Shown here piece after piece: positions 1 through 8,147 of a stretch of 64,000 nucleotides of DNA (the stretch's first letter is position 1; each line of letters begins with the position of its first letter). The notes beneath the pieces are model-generated. The model ran no database searches. It worked only from the letters and a program-made list of their open reading frames with translations, and was not told where the DNA came from. A program made the position numbers and the translations under genes. Source of the DNA: Planctomycetaceae bacterium (GTDB lineage: Bacteria; Planctomycetota; Planctomycetia; Pirellulales; Pirellulaceae); NCBI GenBank assembly GCA_002709045.1, contig PAPJ01000012.1, positions 1 to 64,000 of the forward strand, read 5' to 3'.

Positions 1-167
1 TTTTTGGCAACTTTACGTTTTGGGGCAGCTTTCTTTTTAGCTACTTTCTTTTTAGCTACTTTCTTTTTAGCTACTTTCTTTTTAGCTACTTTCTTTTTGG
101 CTACTTTCTTTTTGGCTACTTTCTTTTTAGCCACCTTCCTTTTAGGAGCTGCTTTCTTTTTGGCCAC
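1..167 (-). CDS. Histone H1-like Lys/Ala-rich protein (N-terminal part, cut by window edge)
   Basis: The reading frame starts at a GTG, seven bases after a strong GGAGGA ribosome binding site at 175-180, and runs off the left edge, so only 55 residues are visible. After an AKKKAAPKRK opening it is a run of VAKKK pentads, each encoded by a near-identical 15-bp unit. Such tails resemble the C-terminal tail of eukaryotic histone H1 and bacterial H1-like proteins (Hc1/AlgP type), which bind DNA non-specifically and compact it. A related gene with a similar basic tail lies at 28641-29012. The antisense strand gives a spurious FFLAT-repeat frame. The C-terminal domain is outside the window, so the family cannot be settled. 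Confidence 0.75.
   Translation of the reverse strand, partial: MAKKKAAPKRKVAKKKVAKKKVAKKKVAKKKVAKKKVAKKKVAKKKAAPKRKVAK
2..166. repeat. 15-bp tandem repeat coding VAKKK pentads
   Basis: Near-perfect 15-bp direct repeats (on the plus strand agctactttcttttt with A/G and T/C variants) follow one another through most of this stretch. They are in frame with the H1-like gene and encode Val-Ala-Lys-Lys-Lys. The small number of silent differences between copies points to recent expansion by slippage or unequal crossing-over. Copy number probably differs between strains. Confidence 0.8.
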
Positions 168-406
168 GTTTATTTCCTCCGAAATTGTTCTACCGGTTGT
201 CTATATCTTAAGTAGTTGATTCCAAAAGTCATAAAATCATTTTGCAAACAACCCAAAGCACCACACAATCAAGACCCACTGTTGAATCGTTAAATGAGAT
301 GAACTTCGACAATAGTATTTGTAAGCATCATCGGAATTAATGCAACGCTTTTTTAACAATAATTCCGGTTACTCATATTATCAAAATGTTTTTTTGAACT
401 GATATC

Positions 407-422
407 GGGTGATACATCACCC
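407..422. repeat. 16-bp palindrome downstream of the M50 protease gene
   Basis: GGGTGATACATCACCC is a perfect inverted repeat (7-bp arms, 2-base centre). It lies 22 bases beyond the stop of the protease gene read on the minus strand. In neither direction is it followed directly by a T-run, so it is a poor intrinsic terminator. It could be a protein-binding site or an mRNA-end hairpin. The rest of 168-444 shows no gene. Confidence 0.5.
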
Positions 423-444
423 AATTTGATGCAATCGTAACTTT

Positions 445-1551
445 TTAAAAGTACCGACCCTGCATTCGCTGCAGCATTTGGTAAGACGAGTATGCAAGCA
501 AAAAAAACATGACCGCGATAAACATCATCTGAAACTTTAAACCTAGGAAACCTGCTAATGCACCACTCAGGATAGATAACTTAAGAGATTTAACAACAGC
601 ATTGGAAGTACCACTTAAAACAAACAACTCACGCGCGATTTGACCTCCGTCCAGAGGATAGACCGGGATCAGATTCATCAGTGCCCAAAATAAACCGATT
701 TGTATAAAACCAAAACAAAAGGTCGCTAGAAACTCATTTTGTATTTTTATCGACTGGAAATGACCGAGCACAACGTCCTTCCAAAGAATAAGCTTATCTG
801 CTCCACGATCAGCACGATCCAAAATGCGCAGATATTTTCCGGAGAAGTTTTCAAGCATTTCTCGAGGCACATAGAATTCCGACTTCTTTTCAACTGCTGC
901 CCACATCGGCGCTGCAAATTCCCCTACCGCCTCCAACTCCGCTTCATAAGCAAACAACTCATCAAGTGTGATCAACTCATCATTATTTTGATCAGCCAAT
1001 TGCACTGCGACACGATTTTGCTGAGGAAAATTTTCAAGCGGGTGATAAGGTTTTAGTACACCATCGATTACAGAAATCTCCTGAATGGCGTCTACGGGAT
1101 CGGCAGTCCAGGCGGCAGGAACGCCTACTATTCCGGTTAGAAATTGGTCTGTTTTTCCCATACCTCGTAACAACAAGACAAGCAAAATAGCGGACAACAT
1201 CTGAATACCGGGACCCATCGCTGTTACAAAGATCTTAGAGCGCGAAGAATAGTGATCTCCATATCCCACATAGTTGGAAACCGAATCGGGTACCGCCAGA
1301 CCACCGAAATGATAAAGCACAACATGTGACTGAATTCCGCACTTACGAAAAGCCAGAGCGTGTCCCATTTCATGTATCAGAATAGAAATAAAAATTGCCA
1401 GGGCAAAGCCGAAAACGGGAATTGGTTGAACACCGACAGGCAGACTGAATATGGCCGCGATGGCCCAAAAACCGGGATGCACTCGTACCGGAATCCCGAA
1501 ACACTGGAAATTCAGATCAAAATCGGTTTGGTTTGGCTCACCTAATAGCAA
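445..1551 (-). CDS. Site-2 protease family (M50) membrane metalloprotease with EF-hand insertion
   Basis: A 368-residue polytopic protein. The zinc-binding HEMGH motif is at residues 60-64 inside a hydrophobic segment, and the second motif (NLIPVYPLDGG, DGG at 301-303) supplies the third metal ligand. Together these define the SpoIVFB/S2P family, which cuts other proteins within the membrane. Between the two membrane halves lies a soluble insertion of about 130 residues. It holds an EF-hand-like loop at 187-198 (DQNNDELITLDE; Asp, Asn, Asp at positions 1, 3, 5 and Glu at 12) and a weaker second one near 245-260. This suggests calcium sensing or stability control of the protease; that part is inference. 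The substrate is unknown. It stands alone, downstream of lpxB on the same strand. Confidence 0.85.
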   Translation of the reverse strand: MLLGEPNQTDFDLNFQCFGIPVRVHPGFWAIAAIFSLPVGVQPIPVFGFALAIFISILIHEMGHALAFRKCGIQSHVVLYHFGGLAVPDSVSNYVGYGDHYSSRSKIFVTAMGPGIQMLSAILLVLLLRGMGKTDQFLTGIVGVPAAWTADPVDAIQEISVIDGVLKPYHPLENFPQQNRVAVQLADQNNDELITLDELFAYEAELEAVGEFAAPMWAAVEKKSEFYVPREMLENFSGKYLRILDRADRGADKLILWKDVVLGHFQSIKIQNEFLATFCFGFIQIGLFWALMNLIPVYPLDGGQIARELFVLSGTSNAVVKSLKLSILSGALAGFLGLKFQMMFIAVMFFLLAYSSYQMLQRMQGRYF

Positions 1552-1607
1552 TCGAGAATCCCTTCTTAAACCCGGTGCATCACCAGATAAGTATTAGCAA
1601 TAGACGG

Positions 1608-2822
1608 CTAGGCTGCCGACTTCTTTGAAATAAATGACTTTCCAGTCAACGATTCTAGTATAAAGACTGCGGCCCGCTTTGAGGCACCGGGGTGACCATA
1701 TCTCTCTGACAAAGTTGTCAGTCGGGAAACGCTTTCATCATAACGTTGTGAATCACTGAGCCACTGAATCACATGTCCGGCGATCTCAGCCGACTTATCT
1801 GTATGCGTCGGATATTCAGGCATCGGAATATCTTCACAATCGGGATTGTCCGGATGCCACGAACCTTTATGTCGTTCAAACGGACGTGAGGATGCAATTA
1901 AGTTCACCAGTGTCATATAGCGAACATTGACCATACATTTCGCATACAGGTAAAGCAACTTACTCATGTGGTATAACACGACCGTCGGTTTTTTATGATA
2001 CATCAATTCCAGCGATACACTTCCCGAACAGGCCATACAGCAATCGGCAGCCTGCATAAGTTCCGGAGTCCGTTGCGTATAAACTTCCACATCCACTCCG
2101 GCTTTCGCAATCGTATTCCTGGCAAATTCGGCTTGAGAATCTTTAAACGCCGCCACGGCAAAACGAACATTAGGAACTTGCTGCTGAATCAACTCTACAG
2201 ACTTAAGAAACCAGGGCAACTGAGTCTCAACTTCCTGAGTACGTGAACCTGGAAGAATGGTAACCAATGGGCCTTTGCCATTTTGCAGGGTGCTAATAAA
2301 TGTCTTGTCAGGCTGATGAGAAATTAATTCATCAAAAAATGGATGACCAACATATTTAGCTTTGCACCCACGATCCCGATACCACTTCTCTTCGAATGGC
2401 AACTTACACAATGCGTAGTTAACGTTACGTCGCATTTTACGAATTCGCCATGGAGCCCAGGCCCAAAGCTGAGGAACGCCATAATAATAAACCGGGATCC
2501 CATGACGACGGGCACGTTTGGCAATCGCCCAATTGAAACCGGGGTAATCGATTAACACGACAGCATCAACATCGTTCTCCTTGAAATATTGCGCTGCCTG
2601 CCCTGCCAACGCAAAAAACTTAGGCAAGTTCAGTAACACACGCACGAAAAACATCACGGCAAACTGTGTCAAATCAAACAGAAGATTACAGCCCGATTTT
2701 TGCATACGCGGACCACCGAACCCAACACATTCGATGTCCGGATCGTGACGTTTCAATTCCTGAATCAGATTGGACCCGTGCAAATCACCACTCGGCTCAC
2801 CAACTGAAAAGAATATCCTCAT
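1608..2822 (-). CDS. lpxB: Lipid-A-disaccharide synthase LpxB
   Basis: Glycosyltransferase that joins UDP-2,3-diacylglucosamine and lipid X to make the lipid A disaccharide at the inner face of the cytoplasmic membrane. From MRIFFSVGEPSGDLHG the protein has 404 residues, close to the family length. The GEPSGDLHG motif (residues 8-16), IDYPGFNW (91-98), GVPQLWAW (115-122) and the nucleotide-sugar loop LPGSR (190-194) are all present. The frame is open 44 codons further upstream, but that stretch has no LpxB-like sequence, so the ATG at 2822 is chosen; its ribosome site is weak. Its presence indicates that the organism can make lipid A, in line with an outer membrane. No other lpx gene is adjacent. 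Confidence 0.93.
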   Translation of the reverse strand: MRIFFSVGEPSGDLHGSNLIQELKRHDPDIECVGFGGPRMQKSGCNLLFDLTQFAVMFFVRVLLNLPKFFALAGQAAQYFKENDVDAVVLIDYPGFNWAIAKRARRHGIPVYYYGVPQLWAWAPWRIRKMRRNVNYALCKLPFEEKWYRDRGCKAKYVGHPFFDELISHQPDKTFISTLQNGKGPLVTILPGSRTQEVETQLPWFLKSVELIQQQVPNVRFAVAAFKDSQAEFARNTIAKAGVDVEVYTQRTPELMQAADCCMACSGSVSLELMYHKKPTVVLYHMSKLLYLYAKCMVNVRYMTLVNLIASSRPFERHKGSWHPDNPDCEDIPMPEYPTHTDKSAEIAGHVIQWLSDSQRYDESVSRLTTLSERYGHPGASKRAAVFILESLTGKSFISKKSAA

Positions 2823-3012
2823 GACCTGTCTCACTACCTTTGTTACAACCGCAATCGGACTGGGTGAATTCTGTCGCAAATTATCAACAATACATCGGTA
2901 TGGTGGTATAGCAGATTTCCTTTTCATCACTCGTTTGGAGTACCGCCTTGGCATTATTCGATGTTAAGATGCCTTTTTGCAATCATTAACTCACATCAAA
3001 CACCCATCCTTT

Positions 3013-4032
3013 ATGACCAGGCTTATACAAAGATTCCTGCTAATCTGGCTGTCGCTACTCTCACTAGCAGCGTACTACTGGCCCGACTTTGGAATTGAGT
3101 TCGATCCATTCCAACATACAGCTAAAGCGTTACCCTACCTGATCATCGTAACGATGTTTGGTGTTGGCTGGATGTTACCGATTGATGAAATCAAAAAGGT
3201 GGTGTCGCAATGGCCTAAAATCATCGGTGGAACGCTTACTCAGTTCCTTGTCATGCCCTTTTTAGCATTGGGTATTGGACTCGGCTTCGGACTTTCCGGA
3301 GAAACATTGGTCGGTGTTATTCTTGTTGGCTGTGTCCCCGGAGCAATGGCCTCTAACGTGCTAACAATAGTCTCCAAAGGAAATACAAGTTACAGTGTTA
3401 GTCTGACCACGCTAGCCACAATTCTGTCACCAATCGCCGTTCCTACGATGCTGGCGATCTCCGCTTCGGTAGTTGATCAAGCCACGCGCGAGGTGATTGA
3501 AAGTGCGAGCAGCAATTCAAGCAGTGTTTATCTGGACTCGGCAATCAAACTGCTTAAGTGGGTCGTCATACCAGTCATTGCTGGATTCTCGATAGGCCGC
3601 TTACTTCCCCAATACGAGTCTCAGGCAAAAATCGTTGGATCTAATGTCGCGAATCTGGCAATCCTGCTGATCGTGGCAACCGTCGTAGGTAAGTCACGCG
3701 ACCATCTGAGCATGCTTCCGATTATTGTTTTTGCCTGCCTGTTACTGCTCAACATTCTGGGATACCTCGGTGGATTCACCGGTGGTACCTTAATGAAATT
3801 AACGCATCCGATGAAACGAGCCTTAACGCTTGAAGTTGGTATGCAAAATGCCGGACTCGGCGCTACTTTAGCTACGCAACTATTTACTAGTCCGGATTCA
3901 ACAGTCGCAATCGCCCCCGCCTTTTATACATTTTTCTGCATGTTTACCGGCACTATTCTGGCATGGTACTGGAGCACTAAACCAGTATCTGATGACCAGC
4001 CACAAGAGGTGTCGCAACATGAGTACGACTGA
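3013..4032 (+). CDS. Bile acid:sodium symporter (BASS) family transporter
   Basis: About 339 residues with roughly nine to ten hydrophobic segments. The pattern ITQFLVMPFLALGIG / GCVPGAMASNVLT is typical of the BASS/SbtA-like sodium symporter fold, where the crossover region carries sodium ligands. The C-terminal half has LEVGMQNAGLGATLA, another family hallmark. Bacterial members import organic anions such as pantoate, 2-keto acids or bile acids with sodium; the substrate here cannot be read. The ATG at 3013 was chosen; an in-frame TTG at 2977 would add 12 residues and neither has a clear ribosome site. The next gene, an MFS transporter, overlaps its 3' end by 14 bases, so the two are probably co-translated. 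Confidence 0.85.
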   Translation: MTRLIQRFLLIWLSLLSLAAYYWPDFGIEFDPFQHTAKALPYLIIVTMFGVGWMLPIDEIKKVVSQWPKIIGGTLTQFLVMPFLALGIGLGFGLSGETLVGVILVGCVPGAMASNVLTIVSKGNTSYSVSLTTLATILSPIAVPTMLAISASVVDQATREVIESASSNSSSVYLDSAIKLLKWVVIPVIAGFSIGRLLPQYESQAKIVGSNVANLAILLIVATVVGKSRDHLSMLPIIVFACLLLLNILGYLGGFTGGTLMKLTHPMKRALTLEVGMQNAGLGATLATQLFTSPDSTVAIAPAFYTFFCMFTGTILAWYWSTKPVSDDQPQEVSQHEYD

Positions 4033-5320
4033 GTCTGCTCGAAAAATCATTCACGATATCCCGGAAGCAGCCGCTGAACCTGAAATTCAACGCCATAATT
4101 TTCTGATTATGGCCCTTTACCAAATCTCATTACGGTGCGGCTGGATATTCAAAACCGAGAGTATTGTCATGCCGGCATTCCTTGATGCATTAGGCGTTTC
4201 CGCCTGGGTTCGCGGCTTCCTGCCCCTGTTCAATCGTTTTGGCCAAAGCGTACCCCCGATGCTACTCTCGTCTGACGTCACCGGAACACGTTACAAGAAA
4301 ACCATCGTCTCAATAACGATGGTTTTGTTTGCGGTTTGCTTCTTTACCATTGGGTTGATTTGGCATTTTTCAGCAGAGGCCTGGTGGATGCCGGCCATCT
4401 TCCTGTTGATTTATGCTTTGTTTTTTATGGTCGTTGGAGTACATAACCTCGCTGCCCGCGCCGTACAAGGAAAACTCATTCGAGCTAACCGAAGAGGCAG
4501 GTTAATGCTTTTCGGGAATGTTTTTGGAGCTATCGCATCAGTCAGCCTCGCTTACTGGCTGTTTCCAAAATGGCTGCCGGCTGAAGGCCCCCATAATTTC
4601 TTCGGTTTGTTTTCTTTTGCCGCCATGATGTTCGTTATTTCATCGTTGATTGCACTGGTTGTTATTGAACCGGAAGATCCGAAGCTTCGAGCAACCAGAA
4701 GGCTGCAAAGTGCTCTTCACGATGCGAAACGTACAATTCAGCAAGACCCACGCTTCCGACGAATCGCAATTGTAGGAGCACTCTCAAATACTTCGATCAT
4801 GTTGTTTCCCCACTACCAACCGATTGCCAAAGAATACCTCAAGCTGTCACTCGACAATCTCATGCCCTGGGTGATCGCTCAAAATCTGGGAATGGCTGTC
4901 TTCAGTATGGTGTTAGGACCTGTTGCCGATATACGTGGGAATCGAACTGTTCTGAGACTGTTGCTAATCGTCATGATTGCTACACCATTGCTGACACTGT
5001 TCTTAATTAATCAACCGACTTGGGGTGGAAATTACTTTTGGATCATCTTCATCCTAGTAGGCATGACTCCGTTTTCCATCGGCATCTTATTCAACTACAC
5101 ACTGGAACTGACTCAAACAGAGAACCAGCCAAGATATTTGGCCACGCTGGGACTGGTCGTGGCAATTCCAGCCATTCTGTCACCACTAGTCAGTTATTCA
5201 ATGGACTTTTTTAAGTCCCCTGCGCCACTGTTCATCGGAGTTTCAATCCTGTTACTCATTGCCTGGTTATTAACTTTCCGGCTGCCTGAACCGAGATTCG
5301 GCGAAACCTTACCGGAGTAG
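4019..5320 (+). CDS. Major facilitator superfamily (MFS) transporter
   Basis: 433 residues with about twelve hydrophobic segments in two halves. The central cytoplasmic loop is basic (RRLQSALHDAKRTIQQDPRFRR, near residues 225-245) and the second half has a GPVADIRGNRTVLR loop, the counterpart of the MFS GxxxDRxGRR motif. The start is the ATG at 4019, after AGAGG inside the 3' end of the BASS gene. The in-frame extension upstream is rejected because it lies wholly in that gene. The substrate is unknown. Pairing with a BASS carrier might mean uptake and efflux of related solutes, but this is conjecture. The 3' end overlaps the convergent CYTH gene by 12 bases. Confidence 0.82.
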   Translation: MSTTESARKIIHDIPEAAAEPEIQRHNFLIMALYQISLRCGWIFKTESIVMPAFLDALGVSAWVRGFLPLFNRFGQSVPPMLLSSDVTGTRYKKTIVSITMVLFAVCFFTIGLIWHFSAEAWWMPAIFLLIYALFFMVVGVHNLAARAVQGKLIRANRRGRLMLFGNVFGAIASVSLAYWLFPKWLPAEGPHNFFGLFSFAAMMFVISSLIALVVIEPEDPKLRATRRLQSALHDAKRTIQQDPRFRRIAIVGALSNTSIMLFPHYQPIAKEYLKLSLDNLMPWVIAQNLGMAVFSMVLGPVADIRGNRTVLRLLLIVMIATPLLTLFLINQPTWGGNYFWIIFILVGMTPFSIGILFNYTLELTQTENQPRYLATLGLVVAIPAILSPLVSYSMDFFKSPAPLFIGVSILLLIAWLLTFRLPEPRFGETLPE

Positions 5321-5860
5321 CATATCCAGATAGCCTGTAGTTATTGCATCGCCAAGGCTTAATGGTTCTGTCAACTGCATTAAGAGCACAGTTGCCTGCT
5401 CCCGAGCATCTTCATCTTCTGCAACAATAACTTCAAATTCAACAAACATCCCGAGGTCTTCAACCTGATCCAAAGCCACCTCAACAACCTGCTGCTGAAA
5501 TTTAAGCGTCCCTTTTCTTCTCTGCTTAATCACACAATGCACGTACGTGAAACCAAGGATCGAAAGAAACTGTTTCATAAGATCAGCTTCGCTACCTAGA
5601 TTAGTGACCTGCAACTCCAATTCCTGTCGGGTCTTGGTAACCGAGTCAATACGAGGTCCTTTGTAGGTAAACATCGCTTCTGAACCATCCAGACGAACTC
5701 GTAATGCCTCGTCTGTCACAGCGAAGTCACGCGTTGGATGGTTAAAGTAAGCGTCCTCCTGACGCACTGTATCCCCCCAGCACACCCCTAAATCTTCAAG
5801 CTGCTGAAGTAATCCTGAGTAATCGTCAACTTTGAATTTCTGTTCGACTTCGTAATTCAT
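5309..5860 (-). CDS. CYTH-domain protein (class IV adenylate cyclase / triphosphatase-like)
   Basis: 183 residues. The N-terminus MNYEVEQKFK carries the ExExK signature (Glu4, Glu6, Lys8) that binds triphosphate with a metal in the CYTH tunnel fold. Later acidic and basic strands fit the same fold: DEALRVRL, FTYKGPR, KQRRKGTLKF, VEVALDQVEDLGMFVEFE. Members include CyaB adenylate cyclases, thiamine triphosphatases and inorganic triphosphatases, and sequence alone does not separate them. The gene directly upstream in the same operon makes thiamine phosphate, which mildly favours a thiamine triphosphatase role. The ATG at 5860 follows GGAAGGA. A GTG at 5884 overlapping the thiE stop would add eight residues but has no ribosome site. 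Confidence 0.82.
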   Translation of the reverse strand: MNYEVEQKFKVDDYSGLLQQLEDLGVCWGDTVRQEDAYFNHPTRDFAVTDEALRVRLDGSEAMFTYKGPRIDSVTKTRQELELQVTNLGSEADLMKQFLSILGFTYVHCVIKQRRKGTLKFQQQVVEVALDQVEDLGMFVEFEVIVAEDEDAREQATVLLMQLTEPLSLGDAITTGYLDMLLR

Positions 5861-5880
5861 CCGGTTCCGGTCCTTCCGTT

Positions 5881-6963
5881 TCACTTAGAAGACGGCAGCA
5901 GATTGCTGGTCAATATATTTTTCAACGACTCAATGACGCTGCGATGATCATCCTCGGGGCCAATACACCCAGAAACTGCCACGCGACTAAATCCCGCATC
6001 AGCTATCTCCTGAATATTGCCCATATCAATTCCACCTATCGCAAAAGCGGGTAACGAACAATTAGATGCAACCCAGGCAAGGAACTCCGTTCCGGCAAAG
6101 TCACTGAACTCTTTTGTCGAGGATGGAAATGTGGGCCCGCAGCCAATGTAATCAGCCCCTTCCTGGACGGCTTGCTCAACCTGTTCAGGATTGTGCGTGG
6201 AAACGCCAATCAAAAACTGGTTGCCTAAAATTCGGCGGGCATCTTCAACCCTAATTTCAGTCTGTCCTAAATGCACTCCATCAGCCTTTGCTACACAGGC
6301 AATATCCAAACGGTCATTTATAATCATCAATACAGGCCGACCGGATCGTTCAATCTCTCGGTCAACAAGCTTTCTCATTTGTCTGGCTCTAGCCACTAAT
6401 GATCTGTCATCAAGTTGCTTATCACGCAGTTGAAGAATATCAATACCTGACTGCAATAACGCTGAAACATGACTCTGAAAATCTGTTGTACTTTTCCCGC
6501 CAGTTACCAGACCGTAAACGGTGAGGGACTTAAAGATGCCTTTAACTGTCTGCTGAGATATGAGTAGTTTTTCCAGGTCGTAAGTCTGATACCTCAGTCG
6601 TTCAAAAGCGCCGCCTAACTCGGCAGCGATAACCTTGCTGTATTCTTCTAATGCACGCAACGATTGTTTCAGTCTTCCAAATGCTGCCAACACAACTTGT
6701 GAAACACTATCACGCTGGTATTCTGAAGACGTTGTCACACTGCGTCCCACATCTCCGGCAGAATCTCTGGCCAAGATTCGTTGCTCAAATGATATCTGCT
6801 GTGCTAAACCCTGCAGTTCATGACGCATCTGCTTGACTGTTTTAGTAAGAATTTGTTCATCAAGAATAAATCGCGTGTATTCTTCAATAGTGCGCAAAGC
6901 TTCAAAGGAGCGATTAAGGTTAGCATCAATGATCCTTAACACCGTGTTTTGCTCGTCAGGCAT
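5881..6963 (-). CDS. thiE: Thiamine-phosphate synthase ThiE with N-terminal ThiD2-type domain
   Basis: A 360-residue two-domain enzyme. Residues about 8-130 match the ThiD2-like domain (RIIDANLNRSFEALRTIEEY), found fused to ThiE in cyanobacteria and some other phyla, where it is thought to act on the HMP pyrimidine. Residues about 147-355 are the ThiE TIM barrel, which couples HMP diphosphate with thiazole phosphate. The visible ligands are QLRDK (178-182), NDR (216-218), DGVHLGQ (228-234), GPTFPSSTK (276-284) and AIGGI (308-312). Normal ThiE proteins are about 210 residues, so the fusion explains the length. The CYTH gene follows directly. No TPP riboswitch could be recognised in the 5' region by eye. 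Confidence 0.92.
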   Translation of the reverse strand: MPDEQNTVLRIIDANLNRSFEALRTIEEYTRFILDEQILTKTVKQMRHELQGLAQQISFEQRILARDSAGDVGRSVTTSSEYQRDSVSQVVLAAFGRLKQSLRALEEYSKVIAAELGGAFERLRYQTYDLEKLLISQQTVKGIFKSLTVYGLVTGGKSTTDFQSHVSALLQSGIDILQLRDKQLDDRSLVARARQMRKLVDREIERSGRPVLMIINDRLDIACVAKADGVHLGQTEIRVEDARRILGNQFLIGVSTHNPEQVEQAVQEGADYIGCGPTFPSSTKEFSDFAGTEFLAWVASNCSLPAFAIGGIDMGNIQEIADAGFSRVAVSGCIGPEDDHRSVIESLKNILTSNLLPSSK

Positions 6964-7288
6964 GAATCAGTAATTTCCGGAAGCTGGATAGAAAACAGCA
7001 TTCTCATTAGTTTTGGAACAGCATTTGCAATATTTACTAGTCTAGTAACGAATTGATAGTTTGACCATTTATGGCATGCTGATTCAGTAGAAAAGTGACT
7101 GGTTTGAATTGCCCAGCCTGCCAAATTGTCAGTCTCATTCAGCTTCGTTCAAAGATGAAGACAAAAGACTTGAATGATTTGAATAAGCAAACAACTGTGG
7201 TTGTCGCAAATACTGGAAAACATCTAAAATCCAGCATTACAAGATTCGATCTCACACCCTTTTTGCTTTGAAAGGTTAAAAACGCCTG

Positions 7289-7987
7289 ATGAGACATATG
7301 AAATGGATCACCTGTGGTTGGCCCGGATTATCCAGACTCTGGCTTGAGGGTCAGTGGACTGGATTGGCGGTTGCAGCAGGTTTTGGCGTCATTTTTAATA
7401 CGGCAATCATTCTCCAGCTAAAACTTACCGGCCAGGTACACGAGAATCTGCCGACAGCAGGCGGACTACTGGCCTTAGGTTTTTGGATCGGCGGGTGTCT
7501 TGACGGTATTATCGTGACGGCGCATTTTCGTCGTCAGCAAAATTTGGGCAAAGAGCGTCATAGTGAAGTCGTCGACACAACAGAAGTATTACAGGGTAAC
7601 TCAACGAATTTGGCAAAAAATGACGATCGGCAAAGGTTTGCTGATTCTTCGGACAAGGTCCAAAAAAATAACACTCCGTCGCCCCAAACAATCACGGATG
7701 ACTTGTTTATCAGAGCACGAAACCAATACTTAAAGGGCAACTGGCTACAGTGTGAAATGCTGCTAGAGGATGCTCTGGAAGATTACCCGGGAGACTTAGA
7801 GTCTCGCTTACTGCTAATTTCCCTACTGCGGATCACCAAACGTTATGAACAGGCGTTGGTGGAAATAACTCAATTCCAAAAATGGGACGGGGCAGAGAAG
7901 TGGAATTTTGAGATTGCTCGGGAAGTCGAGTTGCTCGACAGAATCCTCTATGATTTGGAGAATTCTGAAATAACTCAGGCGGCTTAA
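7289..7987 (+). CDS. Membrane-anchored protein with C-terminal TPR-like helices, function unknown
   Basis: 232 residues. Two hydrophobic stretches near the N-terminus (about residues 22-43 and 57-76) suggest membrane anchoring. A polar linker follows, then a helical C-terminal part (about 145-230: RARNQYLKGNWLQCEMLLEDALEDYPGDLESRLLLISLLR) that reads as one or two tetratricopeptide repeats, a protein-protein contact module. The ATG at 7289 has a GAAAGG about a dozen bases upstream; a second ATG three codons on is possible. No enzyme motif is visible. It precedes clpC with a 160-base gap, so it may be separately transcribed. A scaffold or assembly role is only a guess. Confidence 0.6.
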   Translation: MRHMKWITCGWPGLSRLWLEGQWTGLAVAAGFGVIFNTAIILQLKLTGQVHENLPTAGGLLALGFWIGGCLDGIIVTAHFRRQQNLGKERHSEVVDTTEVLQGNSTNLAKNDDRQRFADSSDKVQKNNTPSPQTITDDLFIRARNQYLKGNWLQCEMLLEDALEDYPGDLESRLLLISLLRITKRYEQALVEITQFQKWDGAEKWNFEIAREVELLDRILYDLENSEITQAA

Positions 7988-8147
7988 ATAAACAAACATG
8001 AAAAACATTGTCCCCCTGAGGGGTGGTGTGGTATCCCTGAAACTGGAAAATGTGGTTATGTTGAGTAAAGAGAAATTTTATTGCCTACCTGTAAATTTGT
8101 CAGTTTCAAAATCGGGTAAGAGACAAGAGCGAGTTTAGGAGTCACCG

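Noticed and set aside
2..166. Short repeats that might be a CRISPR array
   Set aside because: The 15-bp units touch each other without spacers and keep a reading frame, so they are coding tandem repeats.
4..219. Plus-strand frame with FFLAT repeats at the left edge
   Set aside because: It is the antisense of the VAKKK-coding H1-like gene, whose GGAGGA ribosome site and codon pattern are on the minus strand.
2823..2954. 44-codon N-terminal extension of lpxB
   Set aside because: It contains no LpxB-like sequence, and the family begins at MRIFFSVGEPSGD.
6964..7288. Possible TPP riboswitch upstream of the thiE fusion
   Set aside because: The conserved CUGAGA and ACCUGA-type elements could not be found in the right order in this region. 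A covariance-model search could still overturn this.
7988..8147. CCCC-TGA-GGGG hairpin before clpC as a terminator
   Set aside because: The stem is four base pairs and no T-run follows.
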